Shown in pieces: positions 51,303 to 60,281 of a DNA stretch of 64,000 nt. A program made the translations under genes and the position numbers. This stretch comes from JABDOU01 sp041567895 (GTDB taxonomy: Bacteria; Actinomycetota; Acidimicrobiia; Spongiisociales; SHLN01), in NCBI GenBank assembly GCA_041567895.1, contig JBFGAX010000006.1, positions 5,973-69,972 on the forward strand. The letters run 5' to 3'. Every line of letters starts with the position of its first letter. The first letter of the stretch is position 1. The notes beneath the pieces are model-generated. The model did no database searches. It worked only from the letters and a program-made list of their open reading frames with translations, and was not told the origin of the DNA.

Positions 51303-52650
51303 CCCGGCCACCGACGAAGACCTCGAGACCTATGAGGTTCATGACGCCGGTCGCGTGGCCGCCGCCATCGAAATGTCCGACGCTCAGCATCGTATGTGGA
51401 AGAAGGAACCGTTCCCGGTCAGGTCCGCGGCGCTGCACGCATCGGCCGACATGCTCGAGGACCGGGCAGATGCCCTCGCCGAGCTCATGGCGAACGAGAT
51501 GGGGAAACCGGTTCGGGCAGGCCGGGCTGAAGTTCAGAAATGCGCATGGGCGTGCCGGCACTACGCCGATCACGCGGAGGAGTATCTCGCGGACGTTTCC
51601 ATCGAAACGGAGAACACGAAGAGCTACGCACACCACTCCCCTCTTGGGGTCATCCTGGCAGTCATGCCCTGGAACTTTCCCCTCTGGCAGGTGGTTCGGT
51701 TTGCCGCTCCGGCGATCATGGCCGGCAACGGTGCCCTTCTCAAGCACGCTACGAGCGTCACCGGCAGCGCCCTGGCTTTGGATGAAATCTTCAACCACGA
51801 TCTGCTGCCCGAGGGTCTCTTCAGGACCCTGGTTGTCCCGTCGAGCCGGGTTGCCGGCATCCTCGAACATCCGCTGGTTCGAGCCGTCACCTTGACCGGC
51901 AGCGGACCTGCCGGCTCGGCGGTTGCTTCGAAAGCCGGAGAGTTACTGAAAAAGAGCGTCCTCGAGCTTGGAGGGAGTGACCCCTACATCATTCTCGAGG
52001 ATGCCGATCTCGAACTGGCGGCGGCCACATGCGCCAACAGCCGCATGATCAACGGCGGGCAGAGCTGCATTTCCGCCAAACGGTTCATCGTGCACGATGC
52101 CGTCCACGACGCGTTCCTGGACCTCTTGACCGAGAATATGACGAACAAGGTCATGGGCGACCCCCACGACGAGACCACAGACTTCGGCCCCCAGGCTCGC
52201 AGCGACTTGCGAGACGAGCTGCACGACCAGGTTGTGCGCAGTGTGGCAGCGGGGGCTCGCCTGGTCGCCGGCGGCGAGATACCAGATCAAAAAGGCGCCT
52301 GGTATCCGGCCACGATCCTGGCCGATGTCGCTCCCGGCACACCTGCATATGTCGAGGAGACGTTTGGTCCGGTCGCAGCGGTCATTCGGGCGGCAGGCGA
52401 AGAAGAAGCAATCAGAATCGCCAACGACACCGACTTCGGTCTCGGAGCCGCCGTCTTCACCGAAGACGTCGAACGAGGTGAGCGCATCGCCGCCGAGGAA
52501 CTGGAGGCCGGAAACTGCTTCGTCAACGCCCTCGTGGCCTCCGATCCTCGACTTCCGTTCGGCGGCATCAAGCAAAGTGGATTCGGTCGTGAGCTCTCCG
52601 ACTTGGGAATAAAGGAATTCGTGAACATCAAGACAGTGGTCGTGGCCTGA
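51283..52650 (+). CDS. Succinate-semialdehyde dehydrogenase, GabD1-like
   Basis: The 455-residue aldehyde dehydrogenase has VILAVMPWNFPLWQVVRFAAPA, TLTGSGPAG, VLELGGSDP and catalytic Cys in NGGQSCISAKRF, closely resembling mycobacterial GabD1. It would oxidise succinate semialdehyde to succinate with NAD(P). The ATG at 51283 lies inside the previous gene, so translation is coupled. It begins a tight run with the following two genes (overlaps of one and four bases), so the four form one operon. Confidence 0.86.
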   Translation: MNITTVNPATDEDLETYEVHDAGRVAAAIEMSDAQHRMWKKEPFPVRSAALHASADMLEDRADALAELMANEMGKPVRAGRAEVQKCAWACRHYADHAEEYLADVSIETENTKSYAHHSPLGVILAVMPWNFPLWQVVRFAAPAIMAGNGALLKHATSVTGSALALDEIFNHDLLPEGLFRTLVVPSSRVAGILEHPLVRAVTLTGSGPAGSAVASKAGELLKKSVLELGGSDPYIILEDADLELAAATCANSRMINGGQSCISAKRFIVHDAVHDAFLDLLTENMTNKVMGDPHDETTDFGPQARSDLRDELHDQVVRSVAAGARLVAGGEIPDQKGAWYPATILADVAPGTPAYVEETFGPVAAVIRAAGEEEAIRIANDTDFGLGAAVFTEDVERGERIAAEELEAGNCFVNALVASDPRLPFGGIKQSGFGRELSDLGIKEFVNIKTVVVA

Positions 52651-53081
52651 TGGCGCGGTATACAGCAACGATCAGAACTCCCTGGTCAGCCGAAAAAGCG
52701 TTCGACTACATGGCCGACCTTCGCAATTTCGAACAATGGGATCCGGGAGTCAGCTCGTCGAAGCTCGTTGAGGGCTCCGCGCCGGGCTCCGATGCGGCCT
52801 ACGACGTCAAGGTGACCGGCACCGAATTGCGCTACGAAACCAGAGAATTTGACCCTCCGCGGAGGACCGTCGTCGAGGCGAAGACGGCTCTACTGCGCAG
52901 CTACGACGTCATCGAGGTAACCACCGCGGCGAGCGGCACGGAGGTGCTGTACGACGCGACGCTCGAGCTCAATGGACCCCTGAAAATCGTCGACCCCATT
53001 CTGGGATTGTTCTTCAGGCGGATCGGCGACAAAGCAGCCGCCGGTATGCAGAAGGCCCTCGACGGCGAACGAATCGAATGA
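52650..53081 (+). CDS. SRPBCC (START/polyketide cyclase-like) family protein
   Basis: The 143-residue protein opens ARYTATIRTPWSAEKAFDYMADLRNFEQWDPGV, the usual start of the SRPBCC lipid- or ligand-binding fold, and closes with a long amphipathic helix. Its ATG overlaps the previous stop (TGATG). Such proteins bind hydrophobic ligands or act as cyclases. The ligand is unknown. Confidence 0.86.
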   Translation: MARYTATIRTPWSAEKAFDYMADLRNFEQWDPGVSSSKLVEGSAPGSDAAYDVKVTGTELRYETREFDPPRRTVVEAKTALLRSYDVIEVTTAASGTEVLYDATLELNGPLKIVDPILGLFFRRIGDKAAAGMQKALDGERIE

Positions 53082-54040
53082 CACCCTTGTTCTCGGATTT
53101 CCTGGACAGCGCGCTCGAAGGGACTGTCGTCGCCAGCTTCAGCAAACTCGGTTACGAGGCACGCCAGAACCTGTACGACTGGGAACCGGTCGACACCGAT
53201 CTGAGCGGCCAGTCTGCTCTTGTCACCGGATCAACAAGCGGTCTCGGCAAAGCCATCGCCGAAGGTTTGCTCACTCTCGGCGCCCAGGTCCATGTCACAT
53301 CCAGAAGTGAGGAGCGTGCCGGCGAAATAGTCGACGCTTTGAACCAACGAGGTTATGCAGGTCGCGCCGTGGCGCATTCACTCGACACCGGAGATTTCAA
53401 GTCGATCGTCGAGCTGGTTTCCGAGATGGCTGCACTTCCCGACGGTCTGGACATGCTCGTCAACAACGCCGGCGCGCTATCGCCGGAGTATCACACAGAT
53501 GCTCGCGGGATCGAGCTGACCCTTTCAACCCACTTGATCGGACCATATCTTCTCACGACCCGCCTCCAACCCCATCTCGCAGAGGGAGCTCGCGTGATTT
53601 TCATGTCCTCGGGAGGGATGTATACGCAGGGACTCGATGTCGATCACATCGAGATGACAGAAGAGAATTACCGGGGTGCGGTTGCCTATGCACGTGCCAA
53701 GCGCGGTCAGGTAGAGATGGTCACGCATCTGGCTCCGAAGTGGGCGCCGTCGGTGATGATGCATTCTGTGCATCCAGGTTGGGTTGATACCGCCGGCGTG
53801 GATGCTGGCATCCCTGGATTTGGAAAGCTCATGGGGCCCATCCTCAGGACCCCTGAGCAGGGTGCCGACACGACCATTTGGCTCGCATCGACCGGTGGTG
53901 GACAGGCTGAACCCGGTCAATTCTGGTTGGACCGGGAGCCACGTCGAACGGTGTACTGGCCTGGAACAGGTACCAACGAGTCGGAACGGCGTCGCTTGAT
54001 CGAATGGCTAGATCGAATGATCGAACCGGCGCCCTCCTGA
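53078..54040 (+). CDS. Short-chain dehydrogenase/reductase
   Basis: The 320-residue SDR has LVTGSTSGLGKAIAEGL (TGxxxGxG cofactor motif), NNAGALSPEY, the catalytic Ser in FMSSGG and YARAK as the Tyr-x-x-x-Lys pair. An N-terminal helix before the Rossmann fold and the DHRS12-like sequence suggest a lipid or steroid-type substrate. It overlaps the SRPBCC gene by four bases. A weak hairpin (54043-54060) lies after its stop, towards the convergent acetyltransferase. Confidence 0.87.
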   Translation: MTPLFSDFLDSALEGTVVASFSKLGYEARQNLYDWEPVDTDLSGQSALVTGSTSGLGKAIAEGLLTLGAQVHVTSRSEERAGEIVDALNQRGYAGRAVAHSLDTGDFKSIVELVSEMAALPDGLDMLVNNAGALSPEYHTDARGIELTLSTHLIGPYLLTTRLQPHLAEGARVIFMSSGGMYTQGLDVDHIEMTEENYRGAVAYARAKRGQVEMVTHLAPKWAPSVMMHSVHPGWVDTAGVDAGIPGFGKLMGPILRTPEQGADTTIWLASTGGGQAEPGQFWLDREPRRTVYWPGTGTNESERRRLIEWLDRMIEPAPS

Positions 54041-54058
54041 GCGACCGTTAGATAGCGG

Positions 54059-54487
54059 TCAGTCCGGTGGGAAGTGGAGGCGCAGTTCGGCCTCACCCGT
54101 AGCGTCGTTCAGGTGCTCATCGACGAGTTCGAACCCGTACTTCTCATAGAATCTTCGTCCTGCCGTATTCGCTTCAAAGACGTTGAGCTCGAGGAATGGC
54201 CGGGTGTCGCGGGCGGCATCCATGAGAGCGCGACCGATGCCGCGACCCTGGTAGTCGGGGTCCACAAAAAGGGCTCCTACTTCGTTGCCGACGAGCGACA
54301 GAAATCCGACGACCCGACCGTCGCTCTCGAAGACGGTCGTTTCGGCTAACGGGATCCAATCGTCGGCGATGGCTCGCTGTTCGGCCTCGAAGAAGTCGTC
54401 GGAAAGAAACGAGTGTGCTTCACGCGAAGCCCGATACCAGACGTCGAGCAGCCCCTTCAGGTCGTCGTCGCTATACGGGCGCAGCAT
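54059..54487 (-). CDS. GNAT family N-acetyltransferase
   Basis: The ATG at 54487 gives 142 residues. The protein has VGFLSLVGNEVGALFVDPDYQGRGIGRALMDAA, with the acetyl-CoA-binding Q/RxxGxG/A motif, and a C-terminal FYEKYGFELVDE, all typical of GNAT enzymes of the YjaB/RimI type. The frame reaches back to 54547, but residues upstream do not look like GNAT. Substrate unknown. Confidence 0.88.
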   Translation of the reverse strand: MLRPYSDDDLKGLLDVWYRASREAHSFLSDDFFEAEQRAIADDWIPLAETTVFESDGRVVGFLSLVGNEVGALFVDPDYQGRGIGRALMDAARDTRPFLELNVFEANTAGRRFYEKYGFELVDEHLNDATGEAELRLHFPPD

Positions 54488-54553
54488 CACGCACCTGACG
54501 ATACGCCGGTCGGCAGCTCCATGCCGGCTCTCCTCGAAACCACGCATGTCGCC

Positions 54554-54888
54554 TCATTGTTTCGGAGGCAACGTTTCGGCGAACCCGGCACCCATTTCCA
54601 CCCATTTCCGCAGATTGCCTTCCGTCGAGAGTTCAGCATCGGCGATGCGGATACATCCTCGCATCTTGCGACCACGCATTTCAGCGAATCGTGCCGACCG
54701 ACTGGCAACAGAAGCTTCGGCGACATAAGGATGCGTTCGAATCATGAGCCCTCCTTTTCCGCTGACGACCACAGCCATGTGGCCTTCGAGGACAAACGCC
54801 AGACCACCGTACATCGAGCGCTCGTCCACCGACTCATCTCTATGCATCAGCTGTCGCACTCGATTGCCAGATCTTCATCGTATCCCAT
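54554..54888 (-). pseudogene. TfoX N-terminal-domain gene with single-base frameshift
   Basis: The second frame encodes RSMYGGLAFVLEGHMAVVVSGKGG and MRGRKMRGCIRI, matching the TfoX N-terminal domain. The usual family start (MGYDEDLA) is present at 54888 but in another frame. Adding one C after ATC at 54862 would read LAIRVRQLMHRDESVDER and join the two. It is either a real frameshift or a sequence error. Confidence 0.7.
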
Positions 54889-54960
54889 CGCGATGGCCTC
54901 CCTCGGATCCAGGATCCGTTGTCTGGTACGTACCATAATTCGGCTGTTGACCCTGCCCCC

Positions 54961-55135
54961 ATGCAAATCCCACTCGTCACGCAGATCGTGTCGGCATACG
55001 ACCCGGCGATTGAGTTCTTCTGTGACGTCCTTGGATTTGTGTTGGGTCGAAGACTCGCCTTCCACTCTCCACCGGTCTCGAGCGTGAGTTGGGTCGAATT
55101 CAATGAACGGGGATGCGCTCGCGTGGATTCAGCCA
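54961..55135 (+). pseudogene. Degenerate VOC-family gene fragment
   Basis: From the ATG at 54961 the frame reads LVTQIVSAYDPAIEFFCDVLGFVL, the start of a VOC domain. Removing one G near 55044 gives the usual continuation LVEDSPS, after which a second change would restore the downstream frame (SWVEFN). The C-terminal half is missing where the convergent cupin gene ends. I regard it as a gene remnant. Confidence 0.5.
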
Positions 55136-55686
55136 CCCCGGTCGGATGGGCTGCGGTATCCGATCAGTTTGCCTACAAACGCAAGCACCGGCATGAGGGC
55201 CCCGGCTATCCCGGGCTGTCTCATCACGGGCCGCCAATCGTTGGCGAGGACTGCCATTTGAAGCAACGGGGGCTCTCCAGTTCTACCGGTCGCAGATCGC
55301 TCTCTCCTGAGGCGGTCATAGATCGCGGCGAAATGCATGAGATCATGGCTCGGGTCGTAGCCGTCGGGGAAAATCACCTCTGAGTCGACAATCAACTGCT
55401 CTGTGCCGGAGTTGACAAAGCCGTGAACCCGCCCCGGCATCACTTCGATCATCTCTCCAACGGCGACCACGCTTGTCGTTCGGCCAACCCGAGCGATCAT
55501 GCTCCCTGATACGCAGGTGAATGTCTCTATGAGAAAAGGATGAATGTGCGGGAAGTCGCCCCTGATACCCGGCCCGCCGGGGTCTGCTTCGATGCGAAGA
55601 AGGTACCGATCTCCGAGGGAGTCAGGGTTGGCGAGGATCTCGACCGAATGATCGCCGATGTCAAGTCGGGTTCCCGAGACCAACAT
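55129..55686 (-). CDS. Cupin domain protein, possibly membrane-anchored
   Basis: The ATG at 55686 with a GGAGAGG SD gives 185 residues. The cupin core has FPHIHPFLIETFTCVSGSM and VMPGRVHGFVNSG with the metal His residues. A C-terminal hydrophobic segment (GIAGALMPVLAFVGKLIGY) could anchor it to the membrane. Resembles small cupins of unknown specificity. The frame extends to 55767, but no SD supports that. Confidence 0.78.
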   Translation of the reverse strand: MLVSGTRLDIGDHSVEILANPDSLGDRYLLRIEADPGGPGIRGDFPHIHPFLIETFTCVSGSMIARVGRTTSVVAVGEMIEVMPGRVHGFVNSGTEQLIVDSEVIFPDGYDPSHDLMHFAAIYDRLRRERSATGRTGEPPLLQMAVLANDWRPVMRQPGIAGALMPVLAFVGKLIGYRSPSDRGG

Positions 55687-55843
55687 AGCTACCTCTCCAG
55701 ATCTGAGCTTACGCGAGAACAGCTCGAAGAACCGGCGGCACGCGCAGCCATGAGCAGAGACTCCCACGAGCGTGACTTACGGGGCTTTTCATAGAGCCGA
55801 GTCCCCCGAAAGGCTTGTGTTCTCCGGGTTAGGCTCATTGGGC

Positions 55844-55885
55844 ATGCAGGGTTTCGCGTTAACCCGCCAGCAAGGCCAGCAGTGA
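55844..55885 (+). other. Possible 13-codon upstream ORF coupled to the next gene
   Basis: A TAGGCT -10-like box (55830-55835) puts transcription start about two bases before the ATG at 55844. That frame is 13 codons long and its TGA overlaps the GTG of the next gene (GTGA). It could be a leader peptide, or the real N-terminus cut off by a frameshift. Coding is unproven. Confidence 0.35.
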
Positions 55886-56379
55886 CGGCCCCGCCTGTAT
55901 CCGAAGGTATCGTCTTCCTCGCTGCAAGTCTGGTCCCGCATGCGGTCGTGGTCTTCTTCGTTGTCAGACGTCGCCTGGCAAGGCTCGAGGGAGCGGTCTA
56001 CCTCGTGCTATGGGGATTGGTCATCGTTGTCGCTGAACATGCCGGATTCGGGCAGGCAAGATTCGGTGGGTCCGGTTTGGCCACGCATGAAGGATTTCAC
56101 TTCCACATGCTTGCCACCTATGGCCTTGCCGCATTTGCGCTGACGGGAACCGTGATTGTGCCGCTCATCCGGCGGGGGGACAGATTGGGGTGGTACGGCC
56201 TGCTGGTCCTCACCGTGATCGGGGCAAGCGCAGAAGCTCTCACCGCCACGGTCACTACCCCACACGGTGTAGGGCCCCGATGGTGGAGCTGGGGTCTGGC
56301 ACTTTGGGCCTACCCTCTCGCCTGGCTCATAGCACTCATCCTGTCCAGGCGCCCGACCTTCGCATCCGGGTCGAGCTGA
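55882..56379 (+). CDS. Membrane protein of unknown function
   Basis: The 165-residue protein has about five hydrophobic helices and a His-rich loop (HEGFHFHML) between helices. I recognise no family. The GTG start overlaps the stop of a short upstream frame, suggesting translation coupling. Confidence 0.68.
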   Translation: MTAPPVSEGIVFLAASLVPHAVVVFFVVRRRLARLEGAVYLVLWGLVIVVAEHAGFGQARFGGSGLATHEGFHFHMLATYGLAAFALTGTVIVPLIRRGDRLGWYGLLVLTVIGASAEALTATVTTPHGVGPRWWSWGLALWAYPLAWLIALILSRRPTFASGSS

Positions 56380-56470
56380 CGATCGGGAGTCTCACCGGGG
56401 TCTGTTCTAAGCTTTGGGCGAGTCGCAAATGCGGCTGCTCGCATCGGCGAGCGTAGCTAAAGGAGAATGT

Positions 56471-56821
56471 GTGGGCGACGTGATTGATGTGGGACCTGCT
56501 GCGGAATTGCCCCCTGGCACGGTCACGGGCGCAGGGAAGTATGCCGTGGGGAACGCCGATGGCAAGTTCTTTGCCGTGACCCGACGTTGCCGGCATCTGT
56601 ACGCCGATCTGGCAAGCGGTTCGATCGACGAGGATGGATGCCTGGTGTGTCCCTGGCATGGTTCGAAATACAACGTCGAGACCGGCAGGATGGTGGTAGG
56701 ACCTCAAGGGATTTTCGCCAAGGTCCCCGGGTTGGACGCTGCGTTCAAGACCCTCACCCTCGTTGTCCCCCTCGGTCGGGGCGATGTCACCGAGCGCGAC
56801 GGCGAGATCTACGTCGAATAG
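56471..56821 (+). CDS. Rieske [2Fe-2S] protein
   Basis: The 116-residue protein carries the Rieske ligands Cys40, His42, Cys60 and His63 in CRHLYADL and CLVCPWHGSKY, with a YNVETGR hairpin. It is soluble and of the small ferredoxin type that feeds electrons to oxygenases or nitrite-reductase-like enzymes. A strong SD (AAAGGAGA) precedes the GTG at 56471, which decides the start. Confidence 0.9.
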   Translation: MGDVIDVGPAAELPPGTVTGAGKYAVGNADGKFFAVTRRCRHLYADLASGSIDEDGCLVCPWHGSKYNVETGRMVVGPQGIFAKVPGLDAAFKTLTLVVPLGRGDVTERDGEIYVE

Positions 56822-56903
56822 TCAAGAGATCGTCTCCGGTATGAATCATGGTTGACGCCGCCGGTCTCTAACGTTCCGGATACCTGAGCAGAGAGGCTTC
56901 GAG

Positions 56904-57245
56904 ATGTTGGTCGAGCTGGGCGAGATGCTTCATGTGATCGAGCGTCGGCGATTCGAAAGCGATGTCCGGCGACACTTTTTTGGCGTCGTCGAGGGGGTGA
57001 GTGACCGGGCCGTTCGACTCAGCGGGTACCTATTCGTGTTCGTCCCCGGCTCCAGTTCCTTCTCCAGAAGCAAAGAACGAAGGACTCGTATCATCCCTCT
57101 CGCATCCAGCGGGATGATCCTCAACGTTGCTCCCGCCGAAACCGTGCTGGAGAACGTCAAATACGTCGAGACGAACGGGCGCCTCTCGGTCACCGATGGT
57201 GGAGCGTTCAGCCTCGATATCAACGAGTTCAGCAGTTTCCGCTGA
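56904..57245 (+). CDS. Conserved hypothetical protein, beta-rich
   Basis: The 113-residue protein contains VIERRRFESDVRRHFFG, ERRTRIIPL, MILNVAP and FSLDINEFSSF. It has the look of a small compact beta fold with no transmembrane segment. I have seen similar hypothetical proteins but know no function. AGAGAGG lies before the ATG. Confidence 0.62.
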   Translation: MLVELGEMLHVIERRRFESDVRRHFFGVVEGVSDRAVRLSGYLFVFVPGSSSFSRSKERRTRIIPLASSGMILNVAPAETVLENVKYVETNGRLSVTDGGAFSLDINEFSSFR

Positions 57246-57269
57246 CCGCGACGATATTCCAATCGCGCT

Positions 57270-57869
57270 CTAAGGCCTTGCGACGAACTCGACCGAGGTG
57301 TATCCGGCAAGCATCAGCAGATTCTTGACAACCTCCCTGGCGTTGCTATCTGCTCGCTGCAAGATGTTCTGTTCCAGCGCCCTGTCGACCAGAATCTCCT
57401 CAGCCACCTGCCGTGCGTCGGACTCCAGCTGCGGATCACCCTTTGTGAACAGTCCCGTATCGCGATCGAACACCTGAGTTGCTTCATTGTCCGTAGCGAC
57501 ATATTGAATCTCGGCATTCGGCAGTCGCACGGTGACCGCGCCGGTTTCGGGATCGACCTCGAAATCGGATGTCGTCAACCCGGAGAGATCTACTCCGGCA
57601 CCGATTTCAGCAACAACCATCATCACGATCTTGTCTCCGGTAGCCCAGTTGAGCCAGCCGGCGTCGTTACCTTTCTCTATGAGCGTTGACTCGACCATCT
57701 CCACGGTTGTCAATTCGGCTACATCGCGCACCGATTGCACCACGGTGGTTCCGACCTCCGTATACGGTTCCGGGCCGGAGAACGGATTCAATTCGGCCAG
57801 AACCAGGCCGATCAGAAACGCTGCGATCATGCCGAGGATGGCGACCGTCGAAACGGAGAGCTTGTTCAT
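57270..57869 (-). CDS. DUF4230-type membrane-anchored protein
   Basis: The 199-residue protein has an N-terminal membrane helix (residues 8-25) and a periplasmic or extracellular domain with VRDVAELTTVEM, VMMVVAEIGAGVDLSGL and VRLPNAEIQYVATDNE, similar to DUF4230 proteins. The C-terminal helices (AREVVKNLLMLAGY) are typical. Function unknown. Confidence 0.72.
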   Translation of the reverse strand: MNKLSVSTVAILGMIAAFLIGLVLAELNPFSGPEPYTEVGTTVVQSVRDVAELTTVEMVESTLIEKGNDAGWLNWATGDKIVMMVVAEIGAGVDLSGLTTSDFEVDPETGAVTVRLPNAEIQYVATDNEATQVFDRDTGLFTKGDPQLESDARQVAEEILVDRALEQNILQRADSNAREVVKNLLMLAGYTSVEFVARP

Positions 57870-57992
57870 AGCCAGCCAAGATAGCGTTGTGGCGTAATCA
57901 GACAGGTGGCGGAGCCCACAGAGCTTGGCGCTCTGGCAGATCGTCGGTGATCGTGACCGTCTAGCCTCAGCCGTAAAGGGAGTTGAAGCTCA

Positions 57993-59708
57993 ATGGCGGT
58001 TTCGCAGTCGACGTTCCGAAGCGCGCTGGCTCATCGGGACTATCGGTGGCTCGCTTCTGCATTCGTGATCTCCAACATCGGGAGCTGGGCGTACAACGTC
58101 GCTTTGATCGTCTGGGTCTTCGAAACCACCGAATCGGCAGCGTGGGTTGGAGCCACCAGCCTCGCACGCTTTCTTCCATCATTGTTTTTCAGCGCGTACG
58201 GCGGCGTGTTGGCAGAGCGATTTGAACGCCGAAATCTGGTCGTGCTGTTGAACGGAACCTCGGCCCTCACCCACGTCTTGCTGGCGGTGACGGTGGCGAT
58301 CGACGGTCCAATAGTTGTCGCATTGGTACTTGCCGCTGTGAGCACTATGCAGGGCACGGTCTATGAGCCTGCAATTGTCGCATTGACTCCCCAGATTGTG
58401 GGGGAATCCGACCTTGCCGCAGCCAATTCGCTCAACGGCATGATTGACAACGGGGCGGTCGTGGTCGGTCCTGCGGTGGGTGCGGGACTTCTCGTACTGT
58501 TCGCTCCCCCGGTGGCGCTGCTGGTCAACGCTGCAACGTTTGTCTACGCGGCTTTCGCAACATCGCGTGTTCGTACACGTAGCCATCCGACCGATGTGAC
58601 CGAGGGCGGAAAAGGACCTCTTGCCCAGATGATGGTCGGGGTCCGGGCGCTTGCGGAGTCACAATTGGCGAGGGCGCTGGCAGGTTTCAGCATTGTTGCA
58701 AGCTTCTTCTATGGCACCGACACGGTGCTCCTGGTGGTTCTCAGCGACGAAAGACTCGGAACCGGACCGACAGGTTTTGGCTACTTGCTTGCCGGGCTCG
58801 GCGTGGGCGGAGTGCTGGCGGGACCATTTGTCAACCGACTCGCATCGTCGCCACGCCTCGGCACAGTTATCGGCATCGGACTGGCGGCTTACACAATTCC
58901 AACGACGCTCATGATCTTCGTCGATGAACCGGTGATCGGGTTTCTGCTACAGGTCGTGCGTGGGGCAGGGACACTGGTTGTCGATGTCCTGGCGATCACT
59001 GCCATGCAGCGAACACTTCCCCAGGAACTCGTTTCACGCGTGTTCGGTGTCTTCATCAGCCTCGTGCTTGCGGCAATTTCTCTTGGCGCATTGGTGACTC
59101 CGATCTTGCTCGATGTCTTTGGTCTCACGACCACGCTGGTCGTCTTCGGCGTCGGGCCTGTTGCGGTCATGTTGCTCGGGATCTCGAGGCTGCTGGCCAT
59201 CAACCGGATCGGAGCCGAACGCCTTGCCGATCTTGCGGACAGGATCTCGGTGCTCGAAGCGGCTCGGCTGTTCGCCTCGCTCGCTCGCGGGAGTATCGAG
59301 TTGCTGGCATCGGCAGCTACCGAGGTCGTCGCATCGAAGGGAACGAATATTGTCTCCGAAGGCGAAGAAGCGGATGCCATGTACGTGATTGTCGCAGGCG
59401 ACGTTGCGGTAACTGCGCAACGACCGGACACCGGCGAGAGGATCCACGTCGCCGATCTCGGCCCGGGCGACTACTTCGGCGAAATCGGACTGCTCGAGAA
59501 GGCTCCGCGTAACGCCACGTGCACCGCAGCAAGCGACTGTCAGCTCTATCGGATTGATGGCGAAGCCTTCATCCAGGCGGTTCAGGCGGCGCCACAAACC
59601 GGATTCCTGGATCGCGCCCGGCACCGCGAGGCGCAAACGCATCAACTCGTTGACAGGCCTCGCAGCAAATCCACGACTCCAGAATCGAAAGGCGAGCTCG
59701 GCGGCTAG
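57993..59708 (+). CDS. MFS transporter fused to a cyclic-nucleotide-binding domain
   Basis: The 571-residue protein has about ten to twelve helices of the MFS type (residues 1-410, opening FRSALAHRDYRWLASAFVISNIGSW). The C-terminal cNMP-binding domain (about 450-545) has GEEADAMYVIVAGDVAV, GPGDYFGEIGLLEKAPRNATCTA. The FGE...R.A phosphate-binding cassette is intact, so cAMP or cGMP binding is plausible. Such fusions are sometimes seen in Actinobacteria. It has an AAGGGA SD and a TAGCCT -10 box at 57962-57967. Substrate unknown. Confidence 0.88.
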   Translation: MAVSQSTFRSALAHRDYRWLASAFVISNIGSWAYNVALIVWVFETTESAAWVGATSLARFLPSLFFSAYGGVLAERFERRNLVVLLNGTSALTHVLLAVTVAIDGPIVVALVLAAVSTMQGTVYEPAIVALTPQIVGESDLAAANSLNGMIDNGAVVVGPAVGAGLLVLFAPPVALLVNAATFVYAAFATSRVRTRSHPTDVTEGGKGPLAQMMVGVRALAESQLARALAGFSIVASFFYGTDTVLLVVLSDERLGTGPTGFGYLLAGLGVGGVLAGPFVNRLASSPRLGTVIGIGLAAYTIPTTLMIFVDEPVIGFLLQVVRGAGTLVVDVLAITAMQRTLPQELVSRVFGVFISLVLAAISLGALVTPILLDVFGLTTTLVVFGVGPVAVMLLGISRLLAINRIGAERLADLADRISVLEAARLFASLARGSIELLASAATEVVASKGTNIVSEGEEADAMYVIVAGDVAVTAQRPDTGERIHVADLGPGDYFGEIGLLEKAPRNATCTAASDCQLYRIDGEAFIQAVQAAPQTGFLDRARHREAQTHQLVDRPRSKSTTPESKGELGG

Positions 59709-60202
59709 ACGCCGTCCGCGGCAGCCTGCAAAGCCGCGAGATCGAGCTTCTTCATCTTGAGCATCGCAGCCATCGCCCGTTGTGACCGTTCGTGGTCCGG
59801 TCCGGCGAGAAGTTCTTCCATGCCGGGCGGCACGACCTGCCACGAAACGCCGAACTTGTCCTTCAGCCACCCGCATTGAACCTCATGGCCCCCGACGGTC
59901 AGCTTGTCCCAGTAGTAATCCACCTCCTCCTGGTCGGAGCAGTTGATCAAGAACGAAATGGCTTCGTCGAAGGTGAACTGCGGCCCACCGTTGATGGCTG
60001 TGAAAACCTGCCCGTCGAGTTCGAAGTCGACGGTCATGACCATGCCGGCGACACGCGGGCCAGCAGGTCCGTAGTACGTGATATTCGTGATGCGCGAGTT
60101 CGGAAATACCGACACATAGAAATCAGCCGCTTCCCGAGCTTGCGTGTCGAACCAGAGATTGGGCGTGATTCTCGGCAAGGCGTATCCAATCGTGGGCAGC
60201 AA
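59705..60202 (-). CDS. PhnB-like VOC family protein
   Basis: The 165-residue protein has ITPNLWFDTQAREAADFYVSVFPNSRI, FTAINGGPQFTFDEAISFLINCSDQEEVDYYWDKL, and GWLKDKFGVSWQVVP, as in the PhnB/3-demethylubiquinone-methyltransferase-like subgroup of VOC proteins, also called glyoxalase-like. It overlaps the convergent MFS gene by four bases. Enzymatic activity is not established. Confidence 0.87.
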   Translation of the reverse strand: MLPTIGYALPRITPNLWFDTQAREAADFYVSVFPNSRITNITYYGPAGPRVAGMVMTVDFELDGQVFTAINGGPQFTFDEAISFLINCSDQEEVDYYWDKLTVGGHEVQCGWLKDKFGVSWQVVPPGMEELLAGPDHERSQRAMAAMLKMKKLDLAALQAAADGV

Positions 60203-60281
60203 CGTGAGGTGTCAGCCACTGTAGTAACTGCTAACGGAGCCGTGCCATCCGCCGCCGGTGTGCACTAGAAGCGGCCAGGCG

